Both the position numbers and the translations under genes were made by a program. A DNA stretch of 64,000 nucleotides, from the NCBI RefSeq assembly GCF_036826855.1, contig NZ_CP104578.1, positions 8,479,435-8,543,434 of the forward strand, given 5' to 3'. The notes under the pieces were generated by a model. It ran no database searches. It saw only the letters and a program-made list of their open reading frames with translations, and was not told where the DNA came from. The DNA comes from Streptomyces sp. SJL17-4. Lineage in GTDB: Bacteria; Actinomycetota; Actinomycetes; Streptomycetales; Streptomycetaceae. Of the stretch, positions 29,801-43,772 are shown piece after piece. Position 1 is the first letter of the stretch. Every line of letters begins with the position of its first letter.

Positions 29801-32800
29801 GTCCAGGTGACCGTCCCGGCCAACCTGATCCCGGCCGACGCGACCGCGATCACCGCGATCACCCCCGACATGCTGCCGCTCGTCGACCTCACCACCGATG
29901 AACTGGCCGCCATCGTCTCCTCCGTCGACGGCGGAGCGCCCAACATCGCGGACATCTACCCGCTGGCCCCGCTCCAGGAGGGTCTGCTCTTCCACCACCT
30001 CCTCGCCGACGGCGGCGACGACGCCTACGTCATGCCGACCGTCCTCGAGTTCGACGCCCGTGACCGGCTCGACGCCTTCGCGGACGCCCTCCAGCAGGTC
30101 GTCGACCGGCACGACATCTACCGCACCTCCATCGTCTGGGAGGGCCTGCGCGAGCCGGTCCAGGTCGTGTGGCGCCACGCCACCCTGCCCGTCACCGACG
30201 TCGTCCTCGACCCCGAGGGCGGCGACCCCACGGAGCAACTCCTCGCGGCCGGCGGTCTGCGCATGGACCTGACGCAGGCCCCGCTGTTGCGGATGCACGC
30301 GGCGCAGGTCCCGGGCACCGGCCGCTGGCTCGGTCTGCTGCGGGCGCACCACGTCGTCCGTGACCACACCGCGCTGGAGATCGTGTTCCACGAGGTCCAG
30401 GCGATCCTGGCCGGCCGGGGCCGGGAACTGGCCGCCCCGATGCCGTTCCGGAACTTCGTCGCCCAGACCCGGGGCGCCGTCGCGCGCGCCGAGCACGAGC
30501 GCTACTTCGCCGACCTCCTCGGCGACGTCACCGAGCCCACCGCCCCCTTCGGCATCGCCGACGTCCGTGGTGACGGCGCCGGAGCGATACGCGAAGTGGT
30601 GCCGTTCGATCCGGAGCTGACGGTACGGCTCCGCGAAGTCTCCCGTCGGCTCGGCGCGAGCCCCGCGACCGTCATGCACGTCGCCTGGTCCCGCGTCCTC
30701 GCCGCCGTCAGCGGCCGCGAAGACGTCGTCTTCGGCACCGTCCTCTTCGGCCGCATGAACGCGGGCGAGGGCGCCGACCAGGTCCCCGGCCCGTACATGA
30801 ACACCCTGCCCGTACGCGTCCGCACCGACGCCACCGGCGTCCGAGCGGCCGTCGCCGCCATGCGCGGCCAGCTCGCCGAGCTCCTCGAGCACGAGCACGC
30901 CCCGCTCGTCGTGGCGCAGCGCGCCAGCGGCGTCACCGGCGACACGCCGCTGTTCACCGCCCTGTTCAACTTCCGCCACAACCCCGGCCGCAGCGCCGAG
31001 CAGCGCGCGGACAAGCGCCGCCACGAGGGCATGGAGGGCATGCGCGCGGTCTTCACCCGCGAGCGCACCAACTTCCCCCTGATGGTCTCGGTCAACGACA
31101 ACGGCGACCTGTTCACGCTGGCCGTCGACGCGGTCGCCCCGATCGACCCCCGTGTGGTCGGCGAGTTCGTCCGCACGGCCGCGGAGAACCTGGTCACGGC
31201 CCTCGAATCGGCCCTCGACCACGACGAGGACGTGCCGCTCGGCTCCGTCCAGGTCCTGGACGAGGCAGGCCTGCGCCAGGTCCTCACCGAGTGGAACGAC
31301 ACGGCGGTCGAGATGCCGGCGGGTTCGCTGCCTGAGCTGTTCGAGGCGCAGGTGGTACGGACGCCGGAGGCGGTGGCGGTGGTCTCGGGCGGTGCGGAGG
31401 TCTCGTACGCGTCCCTGGACGCCCGCGCGAACCAGCTGGCCCGTCACCTGGTGGCTCAGGGTGTGGGTCCGGAGTCGTTCGTCGGTGTCTGCCTGGAGCG
31501 TGGCATCGACACGGTGGTGGCGCTGCTCGCGGTGCTGAAGTCCGGAGGCGCGTACCTCCCGATCGACCCGGCTTACCCGGCCGACCGGATCGCGTACATG
31601 CTGGGCGACGCGAAGCCGACCGTGGTCCTGACCTCGACGGGTATGGCATCCGTGATCCCGCAGTCGGACACGACGACCGTCGTGGCCATCGACGAGCTGG
31701 ACCTGACCGCCCTCCCGACCGGCCCCCTGGGGACGCGTATCCGCCCGGAGCACCCGGCCTACGTCATCTACACCTCCGGCTCCACCGGCCGCCCGAAGGG
31801 CGTCGTGGTCGAGCACCGATCGGTGGCGGGGCTCCTCGGCTGGGCGGCGGCGGAGTTCGGCGGAGAGGACTTCCGACGCGTTCTCGTCTCCACGTCCTTC
31901 AACTTCGACGTCTCGGTCTTCGAGCTCTTCGGCCCGATGGTCTCCGGCGGCACGGTGGAAGTGGTCCGCGACCTTCTGGCCCTGGCCGACGCGGACGCGC
32001 CGGTCGGTGACGTCAGTCTGGTCAGCGGTGTTCCGTCGGCCTTCGCCCAGATGGTGGCTGCGGGCGAGATCCACGCCCGCCCCAGGACCGTTGTCCTGGC
32101 GGGTGAGGCGCTCACTGCGGACGCTGTCGCCGGCATCCGTACGGCGATCCCGGGCGTCCGGGTCGCCAACATCTATGGTCCGACCGAGGCCACGGTCTAC
32201 TCCACGGCCTGGTACGCGGACGCCGAGGTGGACGGGATCGTCCCGATCGGCCGCCCGATCTCCAATGCCCGCGTGTACGTCCTGGACGGCACCCTGTCGC
32301 CGGTCCCGGCCGGTGTGGTGGGTGAGCTGTACATCGCGGGTGCGGGCCTGGCCCGCGGTTACCTGGGTCGTCCCGAGCTGACGGGTGAGCGTTTCGTGGC
32401 CGACCCGTTCTCGTCCGACGGCGGTCGTCTCTATCGCACGGGTGACGTGGTCCGCTGGAACGCGGAGGGTCAGATCGAGTACCTCGGTCGCGCGGACGAG
32501 CAGGTCAAGATCCGGGGCTTCCGCATCGAGCTCGGAGAGGTCCAGTCGGCGATCGCCGCGCACCCCGAGGTCGCCCAGGCAGCCGTCATCGCCCGCGAGG
32601 ACGTGCCCGGGGACAAGCGCCTGGTCGCCTACGTCGTCCCGAATGACACCACGCCCTCAACTGCCACCGCCGCCGAACTCCCCACCCGTATCGCCGACTT
32701 CGCAGCCAACGACCTGCCGTCGTACATGGTCCCGTCGGCGATCGTGGTCCTCGACGCGCTGCCGCTGAACGTGAACGGCAAGCTCGACCGCAAGGCCTTG

Positions 32801-35800
32801 CCCGCGCCCGAGTACGCCACCGGTAGTGGACGTGGCCCGTCCAACGCCCGCGAGGAGATGCTCTGCGCGGCCTTCGCCGAGGTCCTGGGCCTCGACGCGG
32901 CAGGATCCGGAACTGGCGTCGGCGTCGGCGTGGACGACGACTTCTTCCGGCTCGGCGGCCACTCGCTCCTCGCGATCCGCCTGGTCGCCCTGCTCCGTAA
33001 GCGCGGAGTCTCCGTCTCCGTCCGGGCCCTCTTCGACGCCCCGACCCCGGCCGGCCTCGCCGCCTCGACGGGCGCCGAGCAGGTCACCGTCCCGGCCAAC
33101 CTGATCCCGGCCGACGCGACCGCGATCACCCCCGACATGCTGCCGCTCGTCGACCTCACCGCAGACGAGATCGCGCGGATCGTCGCCACCGTCGACGGCG
33201 GCGCGGCGAACATCGCGGACGTCTACCCGCTGGCTCCGCTCCAGGAGGGTCTGCTCTTCCACCACCTCCTTGCCGAGGGCGGCAAGGACACGTACGTGAT
33301 GCCGACGGTCGTCGAGTTCGACAGCCGCGACCGCCTCCACGCGTTCACCGACGCTCTGCAGCAGGTGGTCGACCGGCACGACATCTACCGCACCTCGATC
33401 GTGTGGGAGGGCCTGCGCGAGCCCGTCCAGGTCGTGCGGCGGCAGGCGACCCTGCCCGTCGACCTCGCCACGCTGGACGCCGAGGCCGGCGACCCGGTGC
33501 CGCAGCTCCTGGCCGCCGGCGGCGACTCGATGGAACTGGACCGCGCCCCGCTGATCCGCGTCCACGCGGCCCGCGTGCCCGGTGGGCAGCAGTGGCTGGC
33601 CCTGGTGCGGATCCACCACATGGTGCAGGACCACACCGCCCTGGAGGTCATGCTCGCCGAGGTCAACGCGTTCCTCACCGGACGAGGGAGCACCCTCGCC
33701 GAACCGCTGCCCTTCCGGACCTTCGTCGCCCAGGCCCGCACGGGAGTCACCACCGGCGAGCACGAGCGGTACTTCGCCGAGCTCCTCGGCGACGTCACCG
33801 AGACCACGGCCCCCTTCGGCCTGGTCGACGTCCACGGCGACGGCACGGGCACGACCCGCGCCCGGGTCGTCTTCGGCGACGACCTCCACACCCGGCTGCT
33901 CGCCGTCTCCCGCCGCCTCGGCGCCAGCCCCGCCACCCTCCTGCACCTGGCGTGGGCCCGCGTCCTCGCCGCGGTCAGCGGCCGCGAGGACATCGTCTTC
34001 GGTACCGTCCTGTTCGGCCGGATGAACGCCGGCGCCGGCTCCGACCGGGTCCCCGGCCCGTTCCTCAACACGCTCCCGGTCCGTGTGCGCACCGACGCGC
34101 TCGGCGTCCTGACGGCAGTCTCCGCCATGCGCGGCCAGCTCGCGGAGCTGCTCGAGCACGAGCACGCGCCGCTCACGGTGGCCCAGCGGGCCAGCGGGGT
34201 GGCCGCCGACGTGCCGTTGTTCACCGCCCTGTTCAACTACCGACACAACAGCGGTGGCACGACGGAGGCCGGGGCGGCCGAGGCCGACGCCGGGACCGAG
34301 GTGTCCCAGGTACGCGACGAGCGGCTCGACGGCATGCGCAGGGTCTTCTTCGAGGAGCGCACCAACTACCCCCTGATGGTCTCGGTCGACGACAACGGCG
34401 ACCGGATCTCGCTCGCCGTCCAGGCGGTCGCCCCGATCGACCCGGAGACCGTGGGCCTCTTCCTGCGCACGACCGCGCAGAACCTGGTCACCGTGCTCGA
34501 ATCGGCCCTCGACCACGAAGAGGACGTGCCGCTCCGCTCCGTCCAGGTCCTGGACGAGACCGAGCGCCACCGTGTCGTGGGCGAGTGGAACGACACGGCG
34601 GTCGAGATGCCGGCCGGTTCGCTGCCTGAGCTGTTCGAGGCGCAGGTCGCGCGGACGCCGGAGGCGGTGGCGGTGGTCTCGGGTGGTGCGGAGGTCTCGT
34701 ACGCGGATCTGGACGCCCGCGCGAACCGGCTGGCCCGTCACCTGGTGGCCCAGGGTGTGGGTCCGGAGTCGTTCGTCGGTGTCTGCCTGGAGCGCGGTAT
34801 CGACACGGTGGTGGCGCTGCTCGCGGTGCTGAAGTCCGGGGGCGCGTATCTGCCGATCGACCCGGCTTACCCGTCGGACCGGATCGCGTACATGCTCGCG
34901 GACGCGAAGCCGACGGCGGTCCTGACCTCGACGAGCACGACAGCGGTCGTCCCGCAGTCCGATGCGACCGTCGTGGCCGTCGACGAGCTCGACCTGACCG
35001 CCATCGCGACCGGCCCGCTGGGCACGCGTATCCGTCCGGAGCACCCGGCGTACGTCATCTACACCTCGGGTTCGACGGGCCGCCCGAAGGGCGTGGTCGT
35101 GGAGCACCGTTCCGTGGCCGGCCTGATGGGCTGGGCGGCGGCGGAGTTCGGCGGGGAGGACTTCCGCCGGGTCCTTGTCTCCACGTCCTTCAACTTCGAC
35201 GTCTCGGTCTTCGAGCTCTTCGGCCCGCTGGTGTCGGGGGGCAGCGTCGAGATCGTCGGCGACCTCCTCGCCCTGGCCGACGCGGACATCGACACGCCTG
35301 TGGGTGACGTCAGCCTGGTCAGCGGCGTGCCCTCGGCCTTTACGCAGATGGTGGCCGCGGGCGAGATCCACGCCCGCCCCCGCACAGTCGTCCTGGCAGG
35401 CGAAGCACTGACCGCGGACGCCGTCGCCGGCATCCGCACCGCCATCCCCGGCGCCCGGGTCGCCAACATCTACGGCCCCACCGAAGCGACGGTCTACACG
35501 ACCGCCTGGTACGCGGACGACAACGTCGAAGGCGCGGTCCCGATCGGCCGTCCGATCTCCAACGCCCGCGTGTACGTCCTGGACGGCACCCTGTCGCCGG
35601 TCCCGGCGGGCGTCGCTGGTGACCTGTACATCGCGGGTGCGGGCCTGGCCCGCGGCTACCTCGGCCGCCCCGAGCTGACCGGCGAGCGTTTCGTCGCGGA
35701 CCCGTTCTCGTCCGACGGCGGTCGTCTCTACCGCACCGGTGACGTGGTCCGCTGGAACGCGGACGGTCAGATCGAGTACCTCGGCCGCGCCGACGAGCAG

Positions 35801-38800
35801 GTCAAGATCCGGGGCTTCCGCATCGAACTCGGAGAGGTCCAGGCCGTCCTGGCCGGCCACCCGCTGGTCGCCCAGGCCGTGGTCGTGGCCCGCGAGGACG
35901 TGCCGGGGGACAAGCGCCTGGTCGCCTACGTGGTGCCGGCCGAGGACGGGGTGGCCGATGAACTGCCGCGGATCCTGACCGCTCTGGCCGGGGACCGCCT
36001 GCCGTCCTACATGGTCCCGTCGGCGATCGTGGTCCTCGACGCCCTGCCGCTGAACGTCAACGGCAAGCTCGACCGCAAGGCCCTCCCGGCTCCCGCGTTC
36101 GCGACGGGGACCGCCGGCCGTGGCCCGGCCACGCTCCGCGAGGAGCTCCTGTGCGGTGTCTTCGCCCAGGTCCTCGGACTGCCCGAAGTCGGTGTCGACG
36201 ACGACTTCTTCGCCCTCGGCGGCCACTCCCTCCTCGCTGTCCGCCTGATCAGCCGGGTCCGTACGGTCCTCGGCGTCGAGGTCCCGCTCCGCGCCCTGTT
36301 CGACACCCCGAGCGTCGCCGGCCTCGCGGCCGGCCTGGCGGACGCCGGACAGGCCAGGCTCGCCCTGACCGCCGGCAACCGCCCGGAGGGGGTGCCGCTC
36401 TCCTTCGCCCAGCAGCGCCTGTGGTTCATCAGCCAGCTGGAGGGCCCCAGCGCCACCTACAACAGCCCGATCGCCCTGCGCCTGTCGGGCGATGCCGACC
36501 ACCAGGTGCTGAACGCGGCCCTGCGGGACGTGATCGGCCGCCACGAGGTCCTGCGGACCGTCTTCGGCGTCGCGGACGGTCAGCCGTACCAGCGGGTCCT
36601 CGCGCTCGACGAGCTCGACTGGGAGCTGGACGTCGTCGACGTAGGCCGGGCCGATCTGGAGGACGCGGTCACCGGGGCCGCGCGGTACGCCTTCGACCTC
36701 TCCGTCGAGGTGCCGATCCGAGCCACCCTCTTCGAGGCCGGTGCGGGCGAGCGCGTCCTCGTCGTCCTCGTGCACCACATCGCCAGCGACGGCTGGTCGC
36801 GGGCGCCGCTGGCCCGGGACTTCTCCGCCGCCTACGCGGCACGAAGCGCCGGTCAGGCGCCGGAGTGGACGCCTCTGCCGGTGCAGTACGCGGACTACGC
36901 GCTGTGGCAGCGCGAGCTGCTCGGCGACGAGAGCGACCCGGACAGCGTCATCGCCCGGCAGCTCACGTACTGGCGCGAGACGCTGGCGGGCTCCCCCGAG
37001 GAGCTGGAGCTGCCTTTCGACCGCTCCCGCCCGGCTCTCGCCTCCCACCTGGGCCACAGCGTGCCCCTCGACGTTCCCGCCGAGGTGCACGTACGCCTGG
37101 CGGAGCTCGCCCGCTCCGAGGGCGTGACCGTGTTCATGGTGCTGCAGGCGGCCCTGGCCATCCTGCTCTCCAAGCTGGGCGCGGGCACGGACATCCCGAT
37201 CGGCTCGGCCCACGCCGGCCGTGGCGACGAGGCCCTGGACGACCTGATCGGCTGCTTCGTCAACACCCAGGTGCTGCGCGCGGACCTGTCGGGCGACCCC
37301 GCCTTCACCGAGCTGCTGGCCCGGGTGCGGGAGGCGGGCCTGTCCGGCTTCGCCCACCAGGACGTGCCGTTCGAGCGGCTGGTGGAGGAGCTGGCCCCGG
37401 CCCGTTCCATGGCCCGCCACCCGCTCTTCCAGGTCGTCCTGACGAAGCAGAACACCGTCAGCGCCGGCCTGGACTCCTCGGCCACGCCCGTCGTCTGGAC
37501 CGGCGGAATGTCGACCGGGACCAGGGCGGCGAAGTTCGACCTGGACGTGATGGTCGGCGAGACGTACGACGCCGAGGGCGCCCCGGCCGGGCTGCGCGGC
37601 TCGGTCACCGTCGCCGCCGACCTGTTCGATCCGGAGTGGGCCGACCGGATCGCCGGTGCCTGGGTGCGCGTACTCGACCTCCTCGGCGACAGCCCGCAGA
37701 CCCGCCTCAGCGGCGTCCCGGTGCTCGACGAGGTGGCCCGGCACCGGGTCCTGACCGTGTGGAACGACACGGCGACCTTCGGCCGACCGGCTCTGGTCCA
37801 CGAGCGGTTCGAGCGGTCGGCGGACCGCGTGCCCGACGCGAAGGCGATCGTCTCCGGTGGTACGGCGGTTTCGTACGCGGAACTGGACGCGCGGGCCAAC
37901 CGCATCGCGCATTACCTGATCGGTCAGGGTATCGGTCCGGAGTCGGTGGTCGGTCTGTGCCTGCCGCGTGGTGTGGACGTGATCGCGGCGATCCTCGGCG
38001 TGTGGAAGGCGGGCGCGGGCTATTTGCCCATCGATCCGGCGCAGCCGACGGACCGGATCGCGTACATGCTCCGCGACAGCCGCGCGGCCCTGGCCCTGAC
38101 CACGGAGGAGATCCTCGACGAACTGCCCGCGGGCCGTTCGCGTCTGGTGGCGATCGACGACACGTTCGTCGAGATGCAGCTCGCCGCCGCCCCGACCGAC
38201 CGCCCCGAGCGTTCTGTCGACTCGCAGTCCCTGGCGTACGTGATCTACACCTCGGGTTCGACCGGCCGTCCCAAGGGTGTGGCGGTCACGCACGGTGGCC
38301 TGGCGAATTACACGGCCTCGGTCCCCGACCGTCTCGGCTTCGGAGACGAGGGCGCCCGGTACGCACTCCTCCAGGCCCAGGCCACAGACCTCGGCAACAC
38401 GGTGGTCTTCGCCAGCCTCACCACCGGCGGCGAACTCCACATCCTGGAGGAGGGCGCGGTCACCGACCCGGAGCTGGTCGCCGCCTACCTCGCCGAGCAC
38501 GAGATCGACCACTTCAAGATCGTCCCCTCGCACCTGGCCGCCCTGACCACGTCCGGCATCGAGCCCGTCCTGCCGAGGCGCTCCCTCGTCCTCGGCGGAG
38601 AGTCCACCCCGCCCGCCCTGGCCACCGCACTCCTCACGGCCGCAGCGGGCGAGCGGTCGGTCCACAACCACTACGGCCCGACCGAGACCACCATCGGCAT
38701 CGCGACCACACGGCTCACCGCCGAGGCGATCGCCGACGGAACCGTCCCGGTCGGCACACCGATCGCCAACACCCGCTTCTACCTCCTGGACGACCGCCTG

Positions 38801-41800
38801 AACCTGGTCGTGCCGGGCGCCGCCGGTGAGCTGTACGTATCCGGCGCCGGCCTGGCGCGCGGATACGTCGGCCGGGAGGCCCTCACCGCCGAGCGTTTCG
38901 TCGCCAACCCGTACGAGACCGGTCAGCGCATGTACCGCACGGGCGACCGCGCGAAGTGGACGGCGGACGGCCAGGTCGTCTTCCTCGGCCGCGCCGACGA
39001 CCAGGTCAAGATCCGCGGCTACCGCATCGAACCCGGCGAGGTCCAGGGTGCCCTGACGGGCCACCCGCTGGTCGACCAGGCGGCCGTCGTCGCCCGTGAG
39101 GACAACGCCGGTGACCGCAGGCTCGTCGCCTACGTCGTCGCCGACGACCTGGAGCCGCAGGAGAAGATCCAACTCGCCCCTGCGCTCAAGGAGTTCGCGG
39201 CGCAGCGGCTGCCGGAGCACATGGTCCCGTCGGCGGTCGTCGTCCTGGACGCACTGCCGCTGACCGGCAACGGCAAGCTCGACCGCAAGGCCCTGCCCGC
39301 ACCGGACTACTCCTCGTCGCTCGCTTCGGGCGGTCGACGGGCGGCGACCCTCCAGGAGGAGATCCTCTGCCTGGCCTTCGCGGAAGTCCTCGGACTTCCC
39401 GAAGTCGGTGTCGACGACGACTTCTTCGAGCTCGGCGGCCACTCCCTCCTCGCCGTCCGCCTCGTCAGCCGCATCCGTTCCGTCCTCGGCGTCGAGGTCG
39501 AGATCCGGGCGCTGTTCGAGGCCCCGACCGTCGCGGGTCTCGCCGAGCGCCTGACCGGCGCCCGTACCGCACGCGCCGCACTGACCGCGAGGGAGCGCCC
39601 CGAGCGGCTTCCGCTCTCGTACGGGCAGCGCCGCCTGTGGATCATCAACCAGATGGACGGGCCGAGCCCGACGTACAACATCCCGGTGGCCACCCGGCTC
39701 GCCGGGGCGGTGGACGCCGGGGGGATGGGCGCGGCCTTCCGGGACGTGCTCGCGCGTCACGAGGTGCTGCGCACGGTCTTCGAGGTCGCGGACGGCGAGC
39801 CGTACCAGCGGATCGTCGCCGTCGACGACCTCGACTGGGAACTGACCGTCTCCGACGTCACCCCGGAGGACCTGCCCGGCGCCGTCGCCGGCGCGAAGGC
39901 GTACACCTTCGACCTGTCGTCCGAGGTTCCGGTCCGTGCCTGGCTGTTCAGGGCGGGCCCCGAGGAGCACGTCCTCGTCGTCGTGGTCCACCACATCGCG
40001 GGTGACGGCTGGTCGTGGGCGCCTCTGGCCCGCGACGTGGCGACGGCGTACGAGGCGCGCCGCAGCGGGCGCGCCCCGCAGTGGCAGCCGTTGCCGGTCC
40101 AGTACGCCGACTTCGCGCTGTGGCAGCGCGAGGTCCTCGGCGACAGCCAGGACCCGCAGAGCCTGATCTCGCAGCAGGTCGCCTACTGGCGGGAGACGCT
40201 GGAGGGGGTGCCGGAGGAGCTGGAGCTGCCGTTCGACCGGACGCGGCCGCCGGTCGCCTCGCACCGGGGCCACCGGGTGCCGCTGGAGATCTCGGCGGAC
40301 GTCCACGCCGGTCTCGCCGCGCTGGCGCGGGCCGAGGGCGTCACGATGTTCATGGTGCTGCACGGTGCTCTGTCCGTGCTGCTGTCCCGGATCGGCGCGG
40401 GCACGGACGTCCCGATCGGTTCGGCGATCGCCGGCCGTACGGACGAGGCCCTGGACGACCTGGTCGGCTACTTCGTGAACACGTTCGTCCTGCGCACCGA
40501 CCTGTCGGGGGACCCGACGCTCCGTGAGGTACTGGGACGGGTGCGGGAGGCCGGTCTGGGCGCGTTCGCGCACCCGGACGTGCCGTTCGAGCGGCTGGTG
40601 GAGGAGCTGGCCCCGGCCCGTTCCATGGCCCGCCACCCGCTGTTCCAGGTGATGCTGCTCCTGCAGAACAACGAGCGCGCGATTCTCGACCTGGAAGGCG
40701 TCGACGCCCGCCGCGGGTCCCCCACCGCCTCCCCGGCCCCCACCGCGGACGGCTCCACCGACGGCGGTGCGACCACCGACGCGGTCGTGAAGTTCGACCT
40801 CGACGTGAGCGTCGCCGAGCTCTACGACGCCGATGGCGCGCCGGCCGGTATGCGCGGCTCGCTCGTCGCCGCCGCCGATCTGTTCGACCCGGAGTCGGTC
40901 CTGCGGATCACGGAGCGACTGGGCAGGGTCCTGGCGGCGCTGGCGGCCGACCCCGGGATCCGTCTCGGCGAGGTGGAAGTCCTGGACGAGGCCGAGCGGA
41001 CGCGGATGCTCGTCGACTGGAACGCGACCGGCGCCGAGGTGCCGGACGCGACCGTCGTCGAACTGTTCGAGACGCAGGTGGCCCGTACCCCGGACGCGAT
41101 CGCCCTGGTCCACGGCGACGAGGAGCTGACGTACGCGGAGCTCGACGCCCGCGCCAACCGGCTCGCGCGTCTTCTGGCGGGCCGGGGCATCGGCCCGGAG
41201 ACGGTCGTGGCGGCGGTCTTCGAGCGCACCGTCGACCTGGTGGTGGCTCTGCTGGGCGTGATCAAGTCGGGAGCGGCGTACCTGCCGATCGACCCGGCCT
41301 ACCCGGCCGACCGCATCGCGTACGTCATCGACGACTCCCGCGCCGTGTGCGTGCTGACCTCCGGGGACCTGGACGCCCGTCCGGCCGCCCCGGAACACCG
41401 GCCGCGCGTCCCCGTGATCGTGCTGGACGGCCCCGAGGCCGCCGGCCGGCTCGCGGGCCTGGCGGACGGGCCGCTCGCCGACGACGACCGTACGGCGGCA
41501 CTGCGCCCCGCACACCCGATGTGGGTCATCTACACCTCGGGTTCGACGGGCCGCCCGAAGGGCGTTCTGGTCGAGCACCGGGCGATCGTGAACTTCCTCG
41601 GCGCGATGCAGGACCGGTTCGCGCTCGCCGCGGACGACCGGCTCCTCGCGGTCAGTACGCACGGCTGCGACATGGCGGGCTTCGAGTTCTACCTGCCGCT
41701 CCTCAACGGCGCGCGGATGGTGCTGGCCTCGCAGGAGCAGGTCCTCGACCCGTGGGCGCTGCGTTCCCTGATCCGTACGACCGGCGCGACCGTCGTGCAC

Positions 41801-43615
41801 GCGACGCCGAGTCTGTGGCGCGGGCTGATCGCGGACGCGGACGACCCGGTCGACTGGACCGGCGTGCGGGCCATGATCGGCGCGGAGGCGCTCCCGGCGG
41901 ACCTGGCACGCACGATCCTGGACAGGACACCGACCCTGACCAACCTCTACGGCCCGACCGAGACGACCGTCTGGTCGACCGCGAAGGAGCTGTCCGGGCG
42001 GGACGCCGACGCCACCTCGATCGGCGGCCCCATCGGCAACACCCAGGTGTACGTGCTCGACGCGGGGCTCGTCCCCGTGCCGCCGGGTGTGGCGGGCGAG
42101 CTGTACATCGGCGGTCACAGCGTCGCCCGGGGCTACCTGGGCCGTCCGGGCCTGACCGCGGGCCGGTTCGTCGCGAGCCCGTTCGGCGGCGCCGGCGAGC
42201 GGCTGTACCGCACGGGTGACGTGGTGCGCTGGACCCCCGAAGGGGACCTGCGGTACGTGGGCCGGGCCGACGACCAGGTGAAGATCCGCGGGTTCCGCAT
42301 CGAACTCGGGGAGATCGAGGCGCTGCTGGCCTCGCACCCGGCGGTGGGCCAGGCCGTCGCCCTGGTCCGTGAGGACACCCCGGGGGACCAGCGCCTGGTG
42401 GCGTACGTGGTCCCGAACGCCGCCGCCGCGCCGGACGGCGAGGAGGACGGCGAGGCGGCCGAGAGGCTGGGCCGCGAGGTCCGGGCGCTCGCGCAGGACC
42501 GGCTGCCCGGCTACATGGTGCCGTCCGCGGTGGTGGCCATCGGCCGGCTGCCGCTGATGCCGAACGGCAAGCTGGACCGCAAGGCCCTGCCGGTGCCCGA
42601 GGCGACGGCGGGGGAGGAGACCGCGAACTGGGCGGTGACCTCCTTCGAGGACGGCATGTGCGAGGCGTTCGCCGAGGTCCTCGGGCTTCCCGAGGTCGGT
42701 GTCGACGACGACTTCTTCGCCCTCGGCGGCCACTCGCTGCTCGCGGTGCGGCTGGTCGAGGCGCTGCGCGAACGCGGTGTGTCGATCGCCGTGCGTGACC
42801 TGTTCGCCGCGCCGAGCGTGGCGGGGCTGATGAAGGGGATGAGCCTGTCCTCGATCCGCGACGCGCTCGGTGTGCTGCTGCCGATCAGGGAACAGGGCGA
42901 GCAGCCCCCGTTCTTCTTCGTCCACCCCGCCGGCGGCCTGAGCTGGTGCTACATGCCGATGGCGCGCCACGTCGAGGCCGACATCCCGCTGTACGGGCTG
43001 CAGGCACGCGGCCTGGACGGCACGAGCGAGCCGGCGCGGTCCATCACGGAGATGGCGGCGGACTACGTCGAGCAGATCCGCTCCGTGCGGCCGAGCGGGC
43101 CCTACCGGCTGCTCGGCTGGTCCTACGGCGGCGCGGTCGCCCACGAGATGGCCGTGCAGCTGCGGGCGGCGGGCCAGGAGATCTCGGCCCTGGTGATCCT
43201 CGACCAGTACCCGTGGAGCCGCGGCGAGGACGGCGAGGCCGTCGACGCCGTGGAGGAGACCGAGGTCGACCTCGAAGCGAAGGTCGACCGGCTCATCGAG
43301 GTCGTCCGCAGGGAGGCCGGCGGCGCTCTGGGCGCGGCGACGGAGGAGGAGTACCGGACCTTCGCCCGCATCCTGCAGAACCACCGCACGATCCGGACCG
43401 GGCACGAACACGGCCGGTTCGACGGGGACGCCCTGCTGATCGTGGCCGAACAGAGCATGCCGCCCGGCGAGATGCCCGCCGAGCGCTGGACGCCCTACAT
43501 CACGGGCGAGATCACGCAGGGCCAGGTCGACTGCACGCACTACGAGATGGCCAGGCCCGAGACGCTGGCGGAGATCTGGAAGACGGTCTCGGCCTGGCTG
43601 GCCTCCCGCCCGTGA
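26624..43615 (+). CDS. Non-ribosomal peptide synthetase, modules 10 to 14 with C-terminal thioesterase
   Basis: 5663-residue terminal synthetase: C-A(Glx-like)-T, dualC/E-A-T, dualC/E-A-T, C-A(Asp)-T, C-A(Gly/Hpg-like)-T-TE. The ATG overlaps the previous stop by one base and follows AGGAGGAG. Like the second gene, it starts straight on the C-domain motif. The TE domain (from about 42870) has the nucleophile motif GWSYGG, with Ser5500 at 43121-43123, and a late His in a CTHYEM context. It should release the peptide by hydrolysis or cyclisation. Cyclisation is plausible for a peptide of at least 14 residues, but which nucleophile closes the ring cannot be read here. A 13-bp hairpin begins 2 nt after the stop codon, so the synthetase operon most likely ends here. 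Confidence 0.97.
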   Translation: MIPLSFAQRRLWFLSQSEGPSSTYNIPVVLRLSAETDGTALGAALRDVIGRHEVLRTVYRVADGEPYQHILKPADLDWSLTVAEVAPAELDGAIAAVLGHTFDLSAEIPIRASLFSTGGGEQVLVLVTHHIASDGWSKRPLARDLSVAYAARAAGQAPDWEPLPVQYADYTLWQREMLGDENDPDSVLSTQMAYWRGVLADIPEDLELPTDRSRPALPSHRGHKVPLTVPAPVHARLAELAKAEGVTPFMVLQAALAAVLSRLGAGTDIPIGTTVAGRTDVALDDLVGFFINSLVLRTDVSGDPTFTELLARVRKAGWAAFEHQEVPFEKLVEELAPARSLSRHPLFQVMLKVQNTGEAVLDLPGTGTGNAPAQARDAQAPTETVTHNGPATSESAAKFDLDASVTEVFDGAGAPAGLRGSVVASADLFDVETAERLVARWAKALEMLVLAPGSRLSEVEVLDVSDRRRLAEWNDTAVEVVAGSLPELFAVQVERTPDAVAVVAAGESLSYGELDRRAGRLARYLAAHGVGTESLVGVCLERGADLIVALLAVLKAGGAYLPLDPGYPAERIAYMVGDASPVVVLASSATAGVLPVSDATVVLLDDPQVTSALESAGEGPLDVTVRPEHPAYVIYTSGSTGRPKGVVVTHGGVVGLCESHGRSVFATTDGAPLKVALTTSVSFDASWNQLSALFSGHELHVVDADTWLDAGRLVAWMTASRIDFTEITPSYLQVLMDQGLFDADQHPSRIGVGGEATPTALWERLRALEGVEGFNFYGPTEATVDTSIARLSTSADVVVGRPVPNARVFVLDESLREVPVGVAGELYVSGTGLARGYVNRPVQTAERFVASPFSASGERMYRSGDRVKWTADGQLVFLGRTDDQVKVRGFRIELGEVQAAVAAHPQVAQAAVVVREDIPGDRRLVAYVVVSDEPTVPITEFTAHRLPDYMVPSAVVVLDALPLTANGKLDRKALPAPEHDTSAAVRGPSNAREEILCAAFAEVLGLESVGVDEDFFVLGGQSLLAIRLVALLQKRGVSVSVRSFFQAPTPAGLAASAGAVQVTVPANLIPADATAITAITPDMLPLVDLTTDELAAIVSSVDGGAPNIADIYPLAPLQEGLLFHHLLADGGDDAYVMPTVLEFDARDRLDAFADALQQVVDRHDIYRTSIVWEGLREPVQVVWRHATLPVTDVVLDPEGGDPTEQLLAAGGLRMDLTQAPLLRMHAAQVPGTGRWLGLLRAHHVVRDHTALEIVFHEVQAILAGRGRELAAPMPFRNFVAQTRGAVARAEHERYFADLLGDVTEPTAPFGIADVRGDGAGAIREVVPFDPELTVRLREVSRRLGASPATVMHVAWSRVLAAVSGREDVVFGTVLFGRMNAGEGADQVPGPYMNTLPVRVRTDATGVRAAVAAMRGQLAELLEHEHAPLVVAQRASGVTGDTPLFTALFNFRHNPGRSAEQRADKRRHEGMEGMRAVFTRERTNFPLMVSVNDNGDLFTLAVDAVAPIDPRVVGEFVRTAAENLVTALESALDHDEDVPLGSVQVLDEAGLRQVLTEWNDTAVEMPAGSLPELFEAQVVRTPEAVAVVSGGAEVSYASLDARANQLARHLVAQGVGPESFVGVCLERGIDTVVALLAVLKSGGAYLPIDPAYPADRIAYMLGDAKPTVVLTSTGMASVIPQSDTTTVVAIDELDLTALPTGPLGTRIRPEHPAYVIYTSGSTGRPKGVVVEHRSVAGLLGWAAAEFGGEDFRRVLVSTSFNFDVSVFELFGPMVSGGTVEVVRDLLALADADAPVGDVSLVSGVPSAFAQMVAAGEIHARPRTVVLAGEALTADAVAGIRTAIPGVRVANIYGPTEATVYSTAWYADAEVDGIVPIGRPISNARVYVLDGTLSPVPAGVVGELYIAGAGLARGYLGRPELTGERFVADPFSSDGGRLYRTGDVVRWNAEGQIEYLGRADEQVKIRGFRIELGEVQSAIAAHPEVAQAAVIAREDVPGDKRLVAYVVPNDTTPSTATAAELPTRIADFAANDLPSYMVPSAIVVLDALPLNVNGKLDRKALPAPEYATGSGRGPSNAREEMLCAAFAEVLGLDAAGSGTGVGVGVDDDFFRLGGHSLLAIRLVALLRKRGVSVSVRALFDAPTPAGLAASTGAEQVTVPANLIPADATAITPDMLPLVDLTADEIARIVATVDGGAANIADVYPLAPLQEGLLFHHLLAEGGKDTYVMPTVVEFDSRDRLHAFTDALQQVVDRHDIYRTSIVWEGLREPVQVVRRQATLPVDLATLDAEAGDPVPQLLAAGGDSMELDRAPLIRVHAARVPGGQQWLALVRIHHMVQDHTALEVMLAEVNAFLTGRGSTLAEPLPFRTFVAQARTGVTTGEHERYFAELLGDVTETTAPFGLVDVHGDGTGTTRARVVFGDDLHTRLLAVSRRLGASPATLLHLAWARVLAAVSGREDIVFGTVLFGRMNAGAGSDRVPGPFLNTLPVRVRTDALGVLTAVSAMRGQLAELLEHEHAPLTVAQRASGVAADVPLFTALFNYRHNSGGTTEAGAAEADAGTEVSQVRDERLDGMRRVFFEERTNYPLMVSVDDNGDRISLAVQAVAPIDPETVGLFLRTTAQNLVTVLESALDHEEDVPLRSVQVLDETERHRVVGEWNDTAVEMPAGSLPELFEAQVARTPEAVAVVSGGAEVSYADLDARANRLARHLVAQGVGPESFVGVCLERGIDTVVALLAVLKSGGAYLPIDPAYPSDRIAYMLADAKPTAVLTSTSTTAVVPQSDATVVAVDELDLTAIATGPLGTRIRPEHPAYVIYTSGSTGRPKGVVVEHRSVAGLMGWAAAEFGGEDFRRVLVSTSFNFDVSVFELFGPLVSGGSVEIVGDLLALADADIDTPVGDVSLVSGVPSAFTQMVAAGEIHARPRTVVLAGEALTADAVAGIRTAIPGARVANIYGPTEATVYTTAWYADDNVEGAVPIGRPISNARVYVLDGTLSPVPAGVAGDLYIAGAGLARGYLGRPELTGERFVADPFSSDGGRLYRTGDVVRWNADGQIEYLGRADEQVKIRGFRIELGEVQAVLAGHPLVAQAVVVAREDVPGDKRLVAYVVPAEDGVADELPRILTALAGDRLPSYMVPSAIVVLDALPLNVNGKLDRKALPAPAFATGTAGRGPATLREELLCGVFAQVLGLPEVGVDDDFFALGGHSLLAVRLISRVRTVLGVEVPLRALFDTPSVAGLAAGLADAGQARLALTAGNRPEGVPLSFAQQRLWFISQLEGPSATYNSPIALRLSGDADHQVLNAALRDVIGRHEVLRTVFGVADGQPYQRVLALDELDWELDVVDVGRADLEDAVTGAARYAFDLSVEVPIRATLFEAGAGERVLVVLVHHIASDGWSRAPLARDFSAAYAARSAGQAPEWTPLPVQYADYALWQRELLGDESDPDSVIARQLTYWRETLAGSPEELELPFDRSRPALASHLGHSVPLDVPAEVHVRLAELARSEGVTVFMVLQAALAILLSKLGAGTDIPIGSAHAGRGDEALDDLIGCFVNTQVLRADLSGDPAFTELLARVREAGLSGFAHQDVPFERLVEELAPARSMARHPLFQVVLTKQNTVSAGLDSSATPVVWTGGMSTGTRAAKFDLDVMVGETYDAEGAPAGLRGSVTVAADLFDPEWADRIAGAWVRVLDLLGDSPQTRLSGVPVLDEVARHRVLTVWNDTATFGRPALVHERFERSADRVPDAKAIVSGGTAVSYAELDARANRIAHYLIGQGIGPESVVGLCLPRGVDVIAAILGVWKAGAGYLPIDPAQPTDRIAYMLRDSRAALALTTEEILDELPAGRSRLVAIDDTFVEMQLAAAPTDRPERSVDSQSLAYVIYTSGSTGRPKGVAVTHGGLANYTASVPDRLGFGDEGARYALLQAQATDLGNTVVFASLTTGGELHILEEGAVTDPELVAAYLAEHEIDHFKIVPSHLAALTTSGIEPVLPRRSLVLGGESTPPALATALLTAAAGERSVHNHYGPTETTIGIATTRLTAEAIADGTVPVGTPIANTRFYLLDDRLNLVVPGAAGELYVSGAGLARGYVGREALTAERFVANPYETGQRMYRTGDRAKWTADGQVVFLGRADDQVKIRGYRIEPGEVQGALTGHPLVDQAAVVAREDNAGDRRLVAYVVADDLEPQEKIQLAPALKEFAAQRLPEHMVPSAVVVLDALPLTGNGKLDRKALPAPDYSSSLASGGRRAATLQEEILCLAFAEVLGLPEVGVDDDFFELGGHSLLAVRLVSRIRSVLGVEVEIRALFEAPTVAGLAERLTGARTARAALTARERPERLPLSYGQRRLWIINQMDGPSPTYNIPVATRLAGAVDAGGMGAAFRDVLARHEVLRTVFEVADGEPYQRIVAVDDLDWELTVSDVTPEDLPGAVAGAKAYTFDLSSEVPVRAWLFRAGPEEHVLVVVVHHIAGDGWSWAPLARDVATAYEARRSGRAPQWQPLPVQYADFALWQREVLGDSQDPQSLISQQVAYWRETLEGVPEELELPFDRTRPPVASHRGHRVPLEISADVHAGLAALARAEGVTMFMVLHGALSVLLSRIGAGTDVPIGSAIAGRTDEALDDLVGYFVNTFVLRTDLSGDPTLREVLGRVREAGLGAFAHPDVPFERLVEELAPARSMARHPLFQVMLLLQNNERAILDLEGVDARRGSPTASPAPTADGSTDGGATTDAVVKFDLDVSVAELYDADGAPAGMRGSLVAAADLFDPESVLRITERLGRVLAALAADPGIRLGEVEVLDEAERTRMLVDWNATGAEVPDATVVELFETQVARTPDAIALVHGDEELTYAELDARANRLARLLAGRGIGPETVVAAVFERTVDLVVALLGVIKSGAAYLPIDPAYPADRIAYVIDDSRAVCVLTSGDLDARPAAPEHRPRVPVIVLDGPEAAGRLAGLADGPLADDDRTAALRPAHPMWVIYTSGSTGRPKGVLVEHRAIVNFLGAMQDRFALAADDRLLAVSTHGCDMAGFEFYLPLLNGARMVLASQEQVLDPWALRSLIRTTGATVVHATPSLWRGLIADADDPVDWTGVRAMIGAEALPADLARTILDRTPTLTNLYGPTETTVWSTAKELSGRDADATSIGGPIGNTQVYVLDAGLVPVPPGVAGELYIGGHSVARGYLGRPGLTAGRFVASPFGGAGERLYRTGDVVRWTPEGDLRYVGRADDQVKIRGFRIELGEIEALLASHPAVGQAVALVREDTPGDQRLVAYVVPNAAAAPDGEEDGEAAERLGREVRALAQDRLPGYMVPSAVVAIGRLPLMPNGKLDRKALPVPEATAGEETANWAVTSFEDGMCEAFAEVLGLPEVGVDDDFFALGGHSLLAVRLVEALRERGVSIAVRDLFAAPSVAGLMKGMSLSSIRDALGVLLPIREQGEQPPFFFVHPAGGLSWCYMPMARHVEADIPLYGLQARGLDGTSEPARSITEMAADYVEQIRSVRPSGPYRLLGWSYGGAVAHEMAVQLRAAGQEISALVILDQYPWSRGEDGEAVDAVEETEVDLEAKVDRLIEVVRREAGGALGAATEEEYRTFARILQNHRTIRTGHEHGRFDGDALLIVAEQSMPPGEMPAERWTPYITGEITQGQVDCTHYEMARPETLAEIWKTVSAWLASRP
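29815..33085 (+). other. NRPS module 11: dualC/E-A(DVFSVAIVY)-T
   Basis: The C domain has HHLLADGGD near its start and HHVVRDH, which fits a dual C/E domain. A nine-base duplication in the linker gives AITAIT. The A-domain pocket is D-V-F-S-V-A-I-V-Y. The T domain (serine codon 32963-32965) has a short Gly-Ser-Gly-Thr-Gly-Val linker related to the expanded one in T7. Confidence 0.8.
33088..36370 (+). other. NRPS module 12: dualC/E-A(DVFSVAIVY)-T
   Basis: The dual-type C domain has HHMVQDH. Its N-terminal motif reads HHLLAEGGK, so the usual GD is altered to GK (followed by D). The A-domain pocket is D-V-F-S-V-A-I-V-Y, and its DNA closely matches module 5. The T-domain serine codon is 36227-36229. 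Confidence 0.8.
36380..39590 (+). other. NRPS module 13: C(LCL)-A(Asp)-T
   Basis: The C domain has HHIASDG. The A-domain pocket D-L-T-K-V-G-H-I-G gives Asp. Compared with modules 4 and 7 the GGEA segment differs (GGESTPPAL), so part of the domain has an independent history. The T-domain serine codon is 39443-39445. Confidence 0.85.
39595..43615 (+). other. NRPS module 14: C(LCL)-A(Gly/Hpg-like)-T-TE
   Basis: C domain with HHIAGDG. The A-domain pocket reads D-M-F-H-M-G-L-V-W. It shares D-x-F-H-x-G-L with the 4-hydroxyphenylglycine code DIFHLGLLC, and D-x-x-x-x-G-L-x-W with the Gly code DILQLGLIW. Hpg would fit the StrR and prephenate dehydrogenase genes downstream. T-domain serine codon 42734-42736; TE nucleophile codon 43121-43123. 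Confidence 0.8.
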
Positions 43616-43616
43616 C

Positions 43617-43646
43617 GTGTCAGGGCCCCACCGGGGGCCCTGACAC
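43617..43646 (+). terminator. Hairpin terminator after the synthetase operon
   Basis: A perfect 13-bp stem (43617-43629 with 43634-43646) and a 4-nt ACCG loop start 2 nt after the stop codon. There is no U-tract, which is common for actinomycete terminators. Confidence 0.75.
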
Positions 43647-43772
43647 GGGGGCTCTGACCAGGGCCCCGGGAACAGGCGTATCCACGACCGGACGAAATAA
43701 CCAGCAAAAAGTCGCAATGCCCAGCAATGCCCCGTATCAGCCGGACATCACACCAGAAAGAGATCCGAATCC

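Noticed and set aside
28904..43717. Minus-strand open frames of 1219 and 3686 codons
   Set aside because: Same reason: mirror of the A-C-T codon pattern, no start signals, no recognisable motif.
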